Shown: positions 15,775-25,395 of the stretch, piece after piece
Layout: the number at the start of each line of letters is the position of its first letter
How positions within the stretch are numbered: the stretch's first letter is position 1
Assembly: GCA_944358375.1 (NCBI GenBank)
Contig: CALVQT010000009.1
Span: forward strand, 1-37,580
Reading direction: 5' to 3'
DNA: 37,580 nucleotides
From: an uncultured Bacilli bacterium
GTDB taxonomy: Bacteria > Bacillota_I > Bacilli_A > RF39 > UBA660
The notes under the pieces: generated by a model
Seen by the model: only the letters and a program-made list of their open reading frames with translations
Database searches by the model: none
Told to the model about the DNA's origin: nothing
Made by a program: the position numbers and the translations under genes

Positions 15775-15860
15775 GGTACATTTAATGGAGATGTCATTTC
15801 TGTGGGAAAGAAATTACTATAGTTGCAAATATAGTTGACATCAAAATTAAAGAAGGGAAA
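15775..15860 (+). promoter_or_regulatory. L13 leader RNA
   Basis: The leader between promoter and rplM contains GATGTCA…TGACATC as a closing stem, with ACTATA-GTTGCAAA-TATAGT as an inner hairpin and the purine-rich segment TTCTGTGGGAAAG between. It resembles the L13 ribosomal leader found ahead of rplM in Bacillota, which is thought to bind L13 for autoregulation. Assigned by position and general form, not by alignment. Confidence 0.65.
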
Positions 15861-15864
15861 AATT

Positions 15865-16296
15865 ATGAAGACATTTATGTTAAAAAAAGAAAACATTGAA
15901 CGTAAGTGGTATGTTATTGATGCAGAAGGTCAAACTTTAGGAAAAGTTTCTGTTGTTGCGGCTAATGTATTAAGAGGAAAACATAAACCTACATATACAC
16001 CACATGTTGCTTGCGGAGATAATGTTATTATCATTAATGCTGAAAAAGTTGTGCTTACGGGAAGTAAATTAGATAATAAGATTTATTACAATCATAGCGG
16101 TTATCCAGGAGGATTAAGAGAAAGAACTGCTAAAGTTATGAAAGAAAAATATCCAGTAGAAATGGTAGAAAGAGCTATAAAAGGTATGCTTCCAAAAAAT
16201 AGATTAGGAAGACAAATGTTTAGACAATTATTTGTTTATGCTGGTAGTAATCATAAACATGAAGCTCAAAAACCAGAAAGATTAGAGGTAAAGTAA
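15865..16296 (+). CDS. rplM: Ribosomal protein L13
   Basis: A 143-residue large-subunit assembly protein. It has W-Y-V-I-D-A-x-G-Q-T-L-G near the N-terminus, [25 protein letters not shown] and [10 protein letters not shown], all diagnostic. ATG 15865 follows GAAGGG; an in-frame ATG 30 nt earlier lies inside the leader stem. rpsI follows after 1 nt. Confidence 0.97.
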   Translation: MKTFMLKKENIERKWYVIDAEGQTLGKVSVVAANVLRGKHKPTYTPHVACGDNVIIINAEKVVLTGSKLDNKIYYNHSGYPGGLRERTAKVMKEKYPVEMVERAIKGMLPKNRLGRQMFRQLFVYAGSNHKHEAQKPERLEVK

Positions 16297-16297
16297 T

Positions 16298-16693
16298 ATG
16301 GCAAAAGACAATAAATATACTGCTATAGGTAGAAGAAAAAGAAGTGTTGCTAAAGTAACTCTTGTTCCTGGAAAAGGTAATATTATAGTTAATGGAAAAG
16401 ATGTAAAAGATTATATGCCTTATGAAACATTAATTATTGATTTAGTACAACCTCTTGAACTAGTTGATTCAAAAGATAAATATGATATTAATGTTGTAGT
16501 TAAAGGCGGAGGTTTCTCTGGTCAAACTGGGGCAATTAGACTTGGTATAACTAGGGCATTAATTCTTGCTAATCAAGAAAATAGAGGAATATTAAAATCA
16601 AATGGATTTGTTACTCGTGATGCTAGAATTAAGGAAAGAAAGAAATATGGTCTTAAAAAAGCACGTAGAGCACCACAATTTAGCAAAAGATAA
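16298..16693 (+). CDS. rpsI: Ribosomal protein S9
   Basis: A 131-residue small-subunit protein whose C-terminal tail reaches the P-site t[28 protein letters not shown] and the terminal [17 protein letters not shown] are characteristic. It is cotranscribed with rplM, and its start lies immediately behind the rplM stop. Confidence 0.97.
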   Translation: MAKDNKYTAIGRRKRSVAKVTLVPGKGNIIVNGKDVKDYMPYETLIIDLVQPLELVDSKDKYDINVVVKGGGFSGQTGAIRLGITRALILANQENRGILKSNGFVTRDARIKERKKYGLKKARRAPQFSKR

Positions 16694-16694
16694 T

Positions 16695-16719
16695 AAAAAA
16701 ACCAATAATTGGTTTTTTT
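16695..16719 (+). terminator. Terminator of rplM-rpsI
   Basis: AAAAAACCAA-taa-TTGGTTTTTT hairpin, starting 2 nt after the rpsI stop codon. Confidence 0.9.
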
Positions 16720-16808
16720 ATTTGAAAATAAATGTAAAAATATGTAATATAGATTTTAAAAAAATATTTAACATGATATAATCATATTGGAAAATAGGAG
16801 TTGAGGGT

Positions 16809-17744
16809 ATGTCTGCTAAGGTATTTAAAACAATAGATGAACAGTTAGAAATTCTAAAAGCAAAAGGACTTGTGATAAATGATTATGATAAAGCTAAAGA
16901 AATATTATTACGAGAAAATTATTTCTTTTTAAATGGTTATAGATCTCCTTTTTTAGTGACTGGTTCAAAAAGATTTATTGAAGGATGTAAATTTGAAGAA
17001 TTATATGCATTATTTACATTTGATAGATTTTTTAGAAATATTATTTTTAAAAATGTTTTGATAGTTGAAAATAACTATAAATCAATATTTAGTTATGTAT
17101 TAAGTAAAAAATATGGATACAAAGAAAAAGAATATTTAAATGTTAATAACTTTGATAGAGCTAAAGAAAAAGTTAAACAAATTAATGATTTAATCAGAAA
17201 ATTAAAAAGGCAAATAAGAATTAATGGGTATCAACATAGTGCTACAAGTCACTATATAAATAATTATGGATATATACCATTATGGGTAGGAGTTAAAGTT
17301 CTTAGTTTTGGATTAATGGGAGAATTATTTTCAATATTAAAAGAAGAGGATAAAGAAGAAATAGCAAGTTATTATAAGAATATAGATGCTAATGAATTAG
17401 GAAATTATCTATCTATATTATCAAATTATAGAAATTTATGTGCGCATGAAGATATTTTGTATAATCATGAAACGCAAAAAGGTATTGAAGATACCACGAT
17501 ACATCAGCTATTGGAAATACCACAAGTTGATGGGGAATATATATATGGTAAACATGATATTTTTGCTTTAATTATTATTTTAAAATATGTTTTATCATTT
17601 GAAAATTTTAAAATGATGATGAATGAAATAGAGTATGAAATAGATTGGTTATCATCAAAATTATCATGTATAGATGTGAGCAAAGTATTGTATAGAATGG
17701 GATTCCCAGATAATTTTAAACAAATATCATACATAGAATTATAA
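16809..17744 (+). CDS. Abi_2/AbiF-type HEPN protein
   Basis: A 311-residue protein of the Abi_2 (AbiD/AbiF) family, associated with abortive phage infection. Diagnostic segments are an N-terminal KTIDEQLEILKAKGL, YFFLNGYR, the LFTFDRFFR core, YIPLWVGVKVLSFGLMGELF, and near 218 the RNxxxH-type motif RNLCAHEDIL. The last is the R-x4-6-H signature of HEPN ribonucleases, so RNA cleavage is a reasonable prediction. It lies between rpsI and htrA in otherwise housekeeping surroundings, with its own likely TATAAT near 16777-16782, and is 23 nt ahead of the protease gene. No partner antitoxin is visible. Confidence 0.85.
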   Translation: MSAKVFKTIDEQLEILKAKGLVINDYDKAKEILLRENYFFLNGYRSPFLVTGSKRFIEGCKFEELYALFTFDRFFRNIIFKNVLIVENNYKSIFSYVLSKKYGYKEKEYLNVNNFDRAKEKVKQINDLIRKLKRQIRINGYQHSATSHYINNYGYIPLWVGVKVLSFGLMGELFSILKEEDKEEIASYYKNIDANELGNYLSILSNYRNLCAHEDILYNHETQKGIEDTTIHQLLEIPQVDGEYIYGKHDIFALIIILKYVLSFENFKMMMNEIEYEIDWLSSKLSCIDVSKVLYRMGFPDNFKQISYIEL

Positions 17745-17767
17745 AATTATATATAGAAAGAGGAAAT

Positions 17768-18838
17768 ATGAGAAAGAATTTAATATTAAGTTTATTTATT
17801 TCGTTTATACTAGGTGGGGTTACCATGTTTGCTTTTTTATATTTTTTTAATTTATATGAAGATAAAAATCAAAATGAAAATATTAAATATATAGAAGTAG
17901 ATAGTAATATATCTAATGGAATAGATAAAGTTTATAATTCAGTCGTAGTTGTAGAAAATTATAATAATACATCTACAAGTATTGGCTCAGGATTTATATA
18001 TGATGAGGAGGGTTATATATTAACAAATCAACATGTAATAAATTCTTCTGATCAAATAAAAATAAAATTGTCAAATGGCAATGTAGTAAATGCCACAGTA
18101 ATAGGAAGTGATGAATTTTCGGATATAGGTGTTGTCAAAATTGATAAGAAATATGTAAGTCAAGTTGCAACAATAGGAAGTAGTGAAAATATTAAAGTAG
18201 GCGATACAGTTTTTGCTATTGGAACACCTATGAATGGAAAATATGAAGGAACTGTTACAAAAGGAGTTATTAGTGGGAAAAATAGACTTGTAGAAGTATC
18301 TGTTAGTTCATCATCATATGATTGGATAATGAATGTGATGCAAACAGATGCGGCAATAAATCCTGGGAATAGCGGTGGACCACTATGTGATATAAATGGT
18401 AATGTAATTGGTATTAATTCTATGAAAGTTGTTCAAGATGATATTGAAGGAATTGGTTTTGCGATTCCAATAGAAGATGCTATTAAATATGCAAATAAAA
18501 TTGTTAATAATGAAGATTTTAACAGAACATACTTAGGTATAACTATGGCAGATGCAACAACATCAAAATATTATTTAAGAAAGTATGATATTGTTTTAGA
18601 CAATAGTATAGATCATGGGGTTGTAGCAATAGAAGTCGATAAAGAAAGCCCTTGCGAAAAATCAGGAATATTAAAGGGAGATGTGATTGTTAAAATAAAT
18701 GAATATTCTGTAAATAGTGTTGCGGAATTAAGATATTATTTATTTAAATATGTGCCTGGTGATAAAGTTAAAATAGGAGTTATTAGAGGAAAAGAAAATA
18801 TGTCATTTGATGTGGAATTAGGAAAAAGCGATGATTAA
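17768..18838 (+). CDS. htrA: HtrA/DegP-type membrane-anchored serine protease
   Basis: A 356-residue trypsin-like (S1C) quality-control protease. Residues about 5-28 are a transmembrane anchor placing the protease outside the membrane. The catalytic triad is His89 (LTNQHV), Asp119 (FSDIG) and Ser202 (NPGNSGGPL). One PDZ domain covers about 255-350. The family average in Bacillota is 350-450 residues with one PDZ, so this is complete. AGAGG precedes the ATG. It is only 23 nt after the Abi gene, so transcription may be shared. Confidence 0.94.
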   Translation: MRKNLILSLFISFILGGVTMFAFLYFFNLYEDKNQNENIKYIEVDSNISNGIDKVYNSVVVVENYNNTSTSIGSGFIYDEEGYILTNQHVINSSDQIKIKLSNGNVVNATVIGSDEFSDIGVVKIDKKYVSQVATIGSSENIKVGDTVFAIGTPMNGKYEGTVTKGVISGKNRLVEVSVSSSSYDWIMNVMQTDAAINPGNSGGPLCDINGNVIGINSMKVVQDDIEGIGFAIPIEDAIKYANKIVNNEDFNRTYLGITMADATTSKYYLRKYDIVLDNSIDHGVVAIEVDKESPCEKSGILKGDVIVKINEYSVNSVAELRYYLFKYVPGDKVKIGVIRGKENMSFDVELGKSDD

Positions 18839-18881
18839 AAATTTTTCCTAATTTTTAAATTTTTAAAAAGTATATAAATCA

Positions 18882-18910
18882 TTGAAAAAAACTATAATAT
18901 AAATTATAAT
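18882..18910 (+). promoter_or_regulatory. Promoter of the ATPase operon
   Basis: TTGAAA (18882-18887), 17 nt, TATAAT (18905-18910). Confidence 0.7.
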
Positions 18911-18946
18911 AAATATAATAAGAATAATAGTGTAAGGGATTATAAT

Positions 18947-21595
18947 ATGAAAAAAAATTATGGAAGTTTAAATAAAAATGATGCATTAAAAGAATTAAAT
19001 AGTTCTCTTAGTGGTTTAAATGAAAAAGAAGTGGCTAAAAGACTTGAAAGATATGGTAAAAATGAGTTGCCAAAAGAGAAAACGAAAAGTATTTTCAAAA
19101 TTTTTTTGAGTTCTATAAATGATCCAATTATATATGTTTTAATAGTTGCAGCTATATTATCATTATTTGTTGATGAGGTTATTGATGCAATAGCAATAGC
19201 TTTTATAATATTAATTGATGCAGTAGTATCGACAATACAAGAACATAAGGCAGAAAAAAATTCTGAAGCATTGAAAAATTTGATTAAATTTAAAGTAAAA
19301 GTAATTAGAGAAAGTCATCATTATGAAATAGATTCTGAAAATATAGTTCCAGGGGATATAATAATATTAGAAAGTGGAACTCAAGTTTCTGCTGATGCAA
19401 GAATTATTAGTTGTAATAATTTAACACTTGATGAATCTGTATTAACTGGTGAGAGTATTGGGGTCAGTAAAACAGATGAAGCAGTAAAAGATAAAGAGGG
19501 CTATCAAAGATCAGTAGTTTATGCAGGAACTTCAGTATTAACAGGAAGAGCTTTAGCGGTGGTATATGCTACAGGGATAAAAACAGAGGTTGGTAAAATA
19601 GCAGAAAAAGTAACTCAAACAGAAGATACAAAGTCACCGTTAACGATAAGAATGGAAAAATTTTCAAAGCAAATAACTTTGATTATAATAATTATTTCTA
19701 TAATAATAGGTGTAGTTTTATATTTAAAAGATTATAATGCAATGGAAATATTTTTATCTGTAGTGGCATTATCAGTATCAGCTATGCCCGAGGGATTGCC
19801 TTTAGCATTAACAATGGCATTAAGTATAGCATCAATGAAAATGAATAAAAGAAATGTTATTGTAAAAAAATTAAATTCAGTAGAAAGTTTAGGTAGCTGT
19901 ACTGTTATAGCTAGTGATAAAACTGGAACTTTAACAGTTAACGAACAAACAGCAAAAAAAATAGTCTTACCAAATGATGAAGAATTTAATATTGAAGGTA
20001 ATGGTTATAATAATGAAGGTAAAGTTATTTCTATCGATAATGCCAAAATAGAAAATGCTAAACATATATCTATATTAGGTAAAATTAATAATGAGGCAAT
20101 GCTCGAAAAAGATAAAAAAGTATGGAATTATTTTGGAGATTCAATAGATGTTGCATTTTTAGCATTATCTATGAAATTAGGTACAAATAACATAGAGTAT
20201 AAGCATATAGAAGAGTTTCCTTATGAAAGCGAAAAGAAATATAGTGCAGTTTTCTACAAAAAAGAAGGAAAAGTGTATTGTACTGCTAAGGGGTCACTTG
20301 AGGTGATATTAGAATTTTGTAATAATGCTTATGCTGATGGTAAAATAATAAAATTAAACAAAGAAAAAATATTAAAACAAAATGAAGAATTATCATCCAG
20401 CGGTTATAGAGTTATTGCATTATGTGAAGGCGAAGTACAAAATAAAGATAAATATAGTGAAAAAGATATACAAAAATTAAATTTTGTAGGTTTAATTGCA
20501 TTTATAGATCCAGTTAGAAAAGACGCAATTAAATCTATTGAGGAGTGTAAAAATGCAGGAATAAAAGTTTTGATGATAACTGGTGATCATGCATTAACTG
20601 CATTTGCTATTGCAAAAGAATTAAATATGGTTGAAAAGATAGATGAAGTTGTGACTGGAAGTGATTTAGATAGATATATTAACGATAATAAAAAATTTGA
20701 TAAATTTATAAAAAATAAAAAAGTGTTTGCAAGAGTAACACCATTACAAAAATTAAAAATTGTTGAATCGTTACAAAGAAGCGGTGAATTTGTTGCTGTA
20801 ACAGGAGATGGTGTTAATGATGCACCAGCTATAAAGGCTGCAAATATTGGTATTGCAATGGGTAGTGGAACAGATGTAGCTAAGAGTACGGCTAAAATGA
20901 TAATAATAGATGATAATTTTACATCAATTGTTGCTGGAATAGAAGAGGGTAGAAATGCTTATGCAAATATTAGAAAAATATCAATATTATTATTATCATG
21001 TGGTTTTGCAGAAGTATTATTTTTTATACTAAGTATTATATTTAATTTAGATATACCACTAGTAGCAATACAGTTGCTATGGTTAAATTTAGTAACAGAT
21101 GGACTACAAGATATGGCATTATCTTTTGAAAGAGAAACAGATACAATAATGAGGGAAAAACCAAGAAATACAAAAGAAAGTTTATTTGAAAAAGAATTAA
21201 TTACCCAAATTTTAATAGGCGGTTTATTTATAGGTATTGTTGTATTTATATCATGGGATATATTATGTTCTAAAATGGATTCTGAACATGCAAGAGGTTA
21301 TGTTTTAGCATTAATGGTATTTATTCAAAACTTACATGTATTAAATTGTAGAAGTGAAACTAAGAGTATTTTTAAAAATAGTTTACTAAAAAATCCATTT
21401 GTATTATTCACGATAGTAGGGTCAATTATTTTACAAATATTAGTTATGGAAGTTCCAATTTTATCTAGATTTTTGGCAACATACAATATAAACTATATGC
21501 ATTTAATAGAATTATTTATATTAGCAATACCAATATTATTAGTAATGGAAACTTATAAATTTTTTAAACAAAATAAAAAATTAAAGGAGGAATAA
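18947..21595 (+). CDS. P2-type calcium-transporting ATPase
   Basis: An 882-residue P-type ATPase pumping cations, most probably calcium, out of the cell. It has an N-terminal cation-ATPase segment (GLNEKEVAKRLERYGKNELP), the actuator motif LTGES, the M4 PEGLPLAL, the phosphorylation site DKTGTLT, an ATP-binding KGSLE (KGA-like), TGDHALTA, the hinge TGDGVNDAPAIKAANIGIAMG, M5-M6 with NLVTDGLQDMALS, and a C-terminal transmembrane domain. M4 PEGLP and M6 NxxxD favour SERCA/PMCA-like calcium specificity over Na/K. Its stop overlaps the start of the next gene by 1 nt (TAATG), so the two are coupled. Confidence 0.93.
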   Translation: MKKNYGSLNKNDALKELNSSLSGLNEKEVAKRLERYGKNELPKEKTKSIFKIFLSSINDPIIYVLIVAAILSLFVDEVIDAIAIAFIILIDAVVSTIQEHKAEKNSEALKNLIKFKVKVIRESHHYEIDSENIVPGDIIILESGTQVSADARIISCNNLTLDESVLTGESIGVSKTDEAVKDKEGYQRSVVYAGTSVLTGRALAVVYATGIKTEVGKIAEKVTQTEDTKSPLTIRMEKFSKQITLIIIIISIIIGVVLYLKDYNAMEIFLSVVALSVSAMPEGLPLALTMALSIASMKMNKRNVIVKKLNSVESLGSCTVIASDKTGTLTVNEQTAKKIVLPNDEEFNIEGNGYNNEGKVISIDNAKIENAKHISILGKINNEAMLEKDKKVWNYFGDSIDVAFLALSMKLGTNNIEYKHIEEFPYESEKKYSAVFYKKEGKVYCTAKGSLEVILEFCNNAYADGKIIKLNKEKILKQNEELSSSGYRVIALCEGEVQNKDKYSEKDIQKLNFVGLIAFIDPVRKDAIKSIEECKNAGIKVLMITGDHALTAFAIAKELNMVEKIDEVVTGSDLDRYINDNKKFDKFIKNKKVFARVTPLQKLKIVESLQRSGEFVAVTGDGVNDAPAIKAANIGIAMGSGTDVAKSTAKMIIIDDNFTSIVAGIEEGRNAYANIRKISILLLSCGFAEVLFFILSIIFNLDIPLVAIQLLWLNLVTDGLQDMALSFERETDTIMREKPRNTKESLFEKELITQILIGGLFIGIVVFISWDILCSKMDSEHARGYVLALMVFIQNLHVLNCRSETKSIFKNSLLKNPFVLFTIVGSIILQILVMEVPILSRFLATYNINYMHLIELFILAIPILLVMETYKFFKQNKKLKEE

Positions 21596-23241
21596 TGAAA
21601 AAGAATATTTTAATGTTAATAAATGGTTTTGGAATAGAACAAGTGGGATCATATAATATATATTCAGCTGAATTAATGCCTTCTTTAGATGAATTAACAA
21701 AAAAAGCAATATTTACTACAATCCCAAATAAATTTTTAGACTATAAATCAGCGTATAGAAAATTTAGTATGGGAATAGATTATGCGTTAACACATACTTT
21801 AATAGATAAGGAAATTAATAGTTTAGAGTATGAAAAAAATCCATTACTTGTTTATATAATAAATGAACTTAATAAAAAACAATCTAATTGTCAAATAATA
21901 TGTTATTGGGATAGTTTTGAAGTAGCAGAGGAGCTAATGTATTATGTTAGAGAAATAGAAGAAAAAACTAATGAAAAAATATTTTTACATTTTATTTTAA
22001 GTCAAAAATCCATTAATGATTACAAGTCTTTATCTGAAGGACTGTCAAAGTTATCATATGAGTTTGGGCAAAGAGTCAAAATAGGAGTTATAACTGGTGA
22101 AAATAATTTATCTGAACCAGTAGCATTTAAAGAATTTATGAAATGTTTTTTAACCGAAGCTGGAGAAAAATGGAAAGATATAACAAAAAAAATAGATGTT
22201 TTTTATCAATCTAAAACCCCTCCTTATAGTGCAAGAACATTTGCTGTTAATTATGGATTTAGAATAGAAGAAAATGATCAAATATTATTTTTTAACTATA
22301 ATAGTGTAGATATAACAAATTTTAAAAAAGAATTATTTGAGCAAAAATATAGAAAATTTGATGCAAATACTATCGGTATATATTCATTATTTCCATTAGT
22401 TTGTGATATAAAAATTCCATTTATGTATAATTATGCATTAGCGGGGGATTATTTTTTAAATAATTTATTGGAAGCAAAAGTTAAATGTTTAGTTATAGAT
22501 GAAAAAGAAAAATGTATACAGGAAAATTATTATTTGACTGGACTTAGAAATGAAGTTTCTGATAGTTTAAAATATGCTCCTGTAGATGAAACCATATTAT
22601 TTGATGAAGCAAAACTATTAGATCTTATAAAAACACATGATAAAGATCTATATATAATTAACTATGAAATCGATACATGTAAGACAGTTGAAGAAATAAA
22701 ACAAAAATTGCAAAAAATAGATAAGCTTGTTGGAATTTTTAGTAAATATTGTTTTGAAAACAAGTATGGTTTTTTTATTTCTTCATTATATGGTTTAGAG
22801 AAAGAAATATATAACTCTAAAGCCGAATTATGTAAAATAAATTTTTATTCTAAAGTTCCTTTGATTATACAAGATGAAGATATTAATTTATACGATTACA
22901 ACATAAATGAAGGCAATATGTATGAACTTGCAAACACTTTATTATTTAATTGCAATAAAGAGTATAAAAATATGGGATTATTGAAGAAAAAAAGCAAGTT
23001 ATTTTCTTTCTTGTATAAAAAACCTAAAAAAGCACAAATAAATGCTAAAAAAGTAAGTACTATTGAAGATGGAAAAGTTATTAGTTCAAATTTAAATAGT
23101 CAAGTACAACAAAATACATCATTAAATACAAATACATTAAATTCTATAAATAATCAAGGTTCTGAGATACAATCAATAAATACTTCAAATAATCAAATAG
23201 AAAGTAAATCACAAAAAAATTTAGTAGATAATGATAAATAA
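21595..23241 (+). CDS. Phosphoglycerate-mutase (GpmI)-fold protein lacking catalytic residues
   Basis: A 548-residue cytosolic protein. By eye it follows the order of cofactor-independent phosphoglycerate mutase: an N-terminal metal-site strand (ILMLINGFG instead of DGxG), an inserted domain, DQILFFNYNSVDITNFKKELF (compare FFNFRPDRARQ), CLVIDEKEKCIQENYYLTG (compare AETEKYAHVTFFFNGG), IINYEIDTCK (compare NYANPDMVGH) and GFFISSLYGLE (compare ITADHGN). Metal ligands and the nucleophile Ser region are mostly replaced, so it is probably a pseudoenzyme. A Lys-rich stretch and a tail of about 60 residues rich in Asn, Gln and Ser (489-548) follow. Coupled to the ATPase and followed by the RDD gene. 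Confidence 0.6.
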   Translation: MKKNILMLINGFGIEQVGSYNIYSAELMPSLDELTKKAIFTTIPNKFLDYKSAYRKFSMGIDYALTHTLIDKEINSLEYEKNPLLVYIINELNKKQSNCQIICYWDSFEVAEELMYYVREIEEKTNEKIFLHFILSQKSINDYKSLSEGLSKLSYEFGQRVKIGVITGENNLSEPVAFKEFMKCFLTEAGEKWKDITKKIDVFYQSKTPPYSARTFAVNYGFRIEENDQILFFNYNSVDITNFKKELFEQKYRKFDANTIGIYSLFPLVCDIKIPFMYNYALAGDYFLNNLLEAKVKCLVIDEKEKCIQENYYLTGLRNEVSDSLKYAPVDETILFDEAKLLDLIKTHDKDLYIINYEIDTCKTVEEIKQKLQKIDKLVGIFSKYCFENKYGFFISSLYGLEKEIYNSKAELCKINFYSKVPLIIQDEDINLYDYNINEGNMYELANTLLFNCNKEYKNMGLLKKKSKLFSFLYKKPKKAQINAKKVSTIEDGKVISSNLNSQVQQNTSLNTNTLNSINNQGSEIQSINTSNNQIESKSQKNLVDNDK

Positions 23242-23273
23242 AAGTATTATAATAATTTTGGAGTGTGAATTAA

Positions 23274-23999
23274 ATGTTTAAAAGTTTAATGAGTAAAAGA
23301 ATCCTTGCATATTTTATAGATGTGATGATAGTAACATTAATTGCAAATATGTTTGCTAGTTTAGATATTTTAAATCCATATCTTGACAAACAAAATGAAT
23401 TAATAGCTGAATATAATAAAGATATTATAAATTATTATGATGAGAATGGTAAACTTTACATGGAAAAGTTGGCAAATAGCGATTTTTTAGAAGAATATAC
23501 ATATAATACTTCATATTATGGTGTATATAGTTCGATAATCACTGTTACAATAACATTTTTATATTTTGTGGTTTTTCAATATTATAATAAAGGTAAAACT
23601 ATTGGTAAATCAATTTTAGATATTGTTGTAAAAGATAAAAATAATAAAAATGTTAAATTTAGTCAAATGTTAATAAGAGGAGTGATTATTAACGGTATAT
23701 TAACTTCTATTTTATCTATAATATTAGTATTAAAATTAAATATGAGTCAGTATATAATAGTTGATAATGTATTGTTTATAATAAACATTGGCATACTTAT
23801 TTCATGTGTTATTTTAGCTATGTTTAGAAAGGATAAAAGATTATTGCATGATTTAATAGCAGGTACTAAAGTAGAGTTTTCTTTTAAAGATAATGATAAA
23901 AATAATATAGAAGAAAATAAAAAAATACAAAAGGAAAATGTTAGGAAAGCAAAGATAAAAGAAAGGAAAAGAAAAAGTGAAAATAGCAGTAGCAAATGA
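23274..23999 (+). CDS. RDD-family membrane protein
   Basis: A 241-residue membrane protein. It opens with RILAYFIDVMIVTLIANM (R-x-x-A-x-x-x-D, the RDD signature), a long extracytoplasmic loop, then YYNKGKTIGKSILDIVV and RKDKRLLHDLIAGTKV near the third helix, both typical. The C-terminus is a highly basic cytoplasmic tail (about 205-241). The family function is unsettled; some members act in ion homeostasis, which would suit the neighbouring ATPase. Its last 23 nt overlap rpiB. Confidence 0.85.
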   Translation: MFKSLMSKRILAYFIDVMIVTLIANMFASLDILNPYLDKQNELIAEYNKDIINYYDENGKLYMEKLANSDFLEEYTYNTSYYGVYSSIITVTITFLYFVVFQYYNKGKTIGKSILDIVVKDKNNKNVKFSQMLIRGVIINGILTSILSIILVLKLNMSQYIIVDNVLFIINIGILISCVILAMFRKDKRLLHDLIAGTKVEFSFKDNDKNNIEENKKIQKENVRKAKIKERKRKSENSSSK

Positions 24000-24405
24000 T
24001 CATCATGGAATAGAAATTAAATATAAAATAATTGAATATTTGAAGAAAAATAATATAGAATATATTAATTTTGGATGTGATGAAAAGAATAATGTGGATT
24101 ATGTAGATTATGCTGAAAAATTATGTAATTCAGTAAGAGAAAAAGAATGTGAATTAGGTATATTAATTTGTGGTACTGGAATAGGCATGAGTATTGCAGC
24201 TAATAAAATGAAAGGAATTATTGCAGCTAAAGTTAATATTCCAAAAGAGGCTGCTTTATGTAAAGAACACAATATGGCAAATGTTATCACACTATCAGAA
24301 TATACTGAAAATTTAGAAGAAATATTAGAAGCATTCATTAATACACCATATTCTACAGAAGAAAGACACATAAGAAGATTTAACAAAATTATGAATTTAA
24401 AATAG
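23977..24405 (+). CDS. rpiB: Ribose-5-phosphate isomerase B (RpiB/LacAB family)
   Basis: A 142-residue isomerase converting ribose 5-phosphate and ribulose 5-phosphate in the pentose phosphate pathway. The sequence starts at GTG with KIAVANDHHGIEIK; NFGCD, the catalytic-loop CGTGIGMSIAANK (Cys about 65) and the terminal EERHIRRFNKI are characteristic. Reading begins inside the end of the RDD gene, so translation is coupled. It could equally be a sugar-phosphate isomerase of the LacA/LacB branch, but length and motifs favour RpiB. Confidence 0.93.
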   Translation: MKIAVANDHHGIEIKYKIIEYLKKNNIEYINFGCDEKNNVDYVDYAEKLCNSVREKECELGILICGTGIGMSIAANKMKGIIAAKVNIPKEAALCKEHNMANVITLSEYTENLEEILEAFINTPYSTEERHIRRFNKIMNLK

Positions 24406-24438
24406 AATAATTTTATTTGTTTAAGCATAAAAAATATT

Positions 24439-25359
24439 ATGAAGAAAATCATAATATTTTTTATAATGCTAGTATTATTAGTAGTAAGTTATTTTAATAA
24501 AGAAGAAATTAAGGATTATGTTAAAAATAATGATACAATTAAACAAGATATTAACGATGAAAATCAAAAAATAATAAAATTATCATATAATGAAAAAATA
24601 TTAAATATAGGATTAGAGGATTATATTGTAGGAGTTGTGGCATGTGAAATGCCTGCCTCTTTTGAATTTGAGGCTTTAAAAGCTCTTGCAGTAGCAGCTA
24701 GAACTTTTGCTTTGTATAAACTTGAAACCAATAAAAATTATATAATGAAAAGTGGTACGAGTGATCAATGCTATATTGATAGTGATAAGATGAAAAACAA
24801 TTGGAAAGAGAATTATACTATCAATTACAATAAAATAAAAAAAGCTGTTGATAGTACAAAAGGCGAATATATGACATATAATGATGAAGTAATAATAGCT
24901 TTTTATTTTTCTATATCTAATGGTTATACTGAAAATTGTGAAAATGTTTTTAGTCAAAAATTAAACTATTTACAAAGTGTTGATTCTAGCTGGGATAAAA
25001 AATATGATTACAAAGAGACTAAAACAAAAATAAGCGTTAATGATTTTTTGTCCAAATTACAAATTAATTCTAAAGAAATAAAAAGTATTGATATAGATAG
25101 AAGCAGTACTGGTAGAATAAATACAATTAAAATTAATGATAAAAATTTTAAGGGAACAAAATTTAGAACTTTACTTAATCTTAGAAGTACAGATGTTGAT
25201 ATATCATATGATAATAATTATGTATATATTACTACCAAAGGGTATGGACATGGAGTTGGAATGAGTCAATATGGAGCAAATGCTATGGCTGAAGAAGGAT
25301 TTAAATATGATGAAATATTAAAATATTATTATACTGGTATAAAAATTATGAATAATTAA
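24439..25359 (+). CDS. spoIID: SpoIID-like lytic transglycosylase
   Basis: A 306-residue exported protein with an N-terminal transmembrane helix (3-20). It matches SpoIID: LEDYIVGVVACEMPASFEFEALKA…AVAARTFAL with the candidate catalytic Glu, SDQCY, a NGYTENCENVF stretch, and the C-terminal GYGHGVGMSQYGANAMAEEGFKYDEILKYYYTG. In spore formers it digests peptidoglycan during engulfment together with SpoIIP and SpoIIM. It is followed by a SpoIIQ-like gene, the same neighbours as in Bacillus. No AGGAGG is seen before the ATG, which lies 33 nt after rpiB. Confidence 0.93.
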   Translation: MKKIIIFFIMLVLLVVSYFNKEEIKDYVKNNDTIKQDINDENQKIIKLSYNEKILNIGLEDYIVGVVACEMPASFEFEALKALAVAARTFALYKLETNKNYIMKSGTSDQCYIDSDKMKNNWKENYTINYNKIKKAVDSTKGEYMTYNDEVIIAFYFSISNGYTENCENVFSQKLNYLQSVDSSWDKKYDYKETKTKISVNDFLSKLQINSKEIKSIDIDRSSTGRINTIKINDKNFKGTKFRTLLNLRSTDVDISYDNNYVYITTKGYGHGVGMSQYGANAMAEEGFKYDEILKYYYTGIKIMNN

Positions 25360-25369
25360 TAAAAAAATG

Positions 25370-25394
25370 TTCACTCTATTATTAGGAGAGTGAA
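25370..25394 (+). promoter_or_regulatory. Hairpin that overlaps the ribosome binding site of the SpoIIQ-like gene
   Basis: TTCACTCT (25370-25377) pairs perfectly with AGAGTGAA (25387-25394), leaving GG of the AGGAG site at the loop edge and the rest in the 3' arm. The start codon follows 1 nt later. There is no T run, so it is not a terminator; it may limit translation. Confidence 0.5.
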
Positions 25395-25395
25395 T

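Noticed and set aside
23977..23999. Mycoplasma-type genetic code (TGA as Trp)
   Set aside because: TGA ends the RDD gene, parA and the IS orfB at the expected places, and TGG encodes Trp throughout.
23747..24957. Minus-strand open frames across RDD, rpiB and spoIID
   Set aside because: Low-complexity Phe/Leu/Ser translations of antisense AT-rich codons over well-supported genes.
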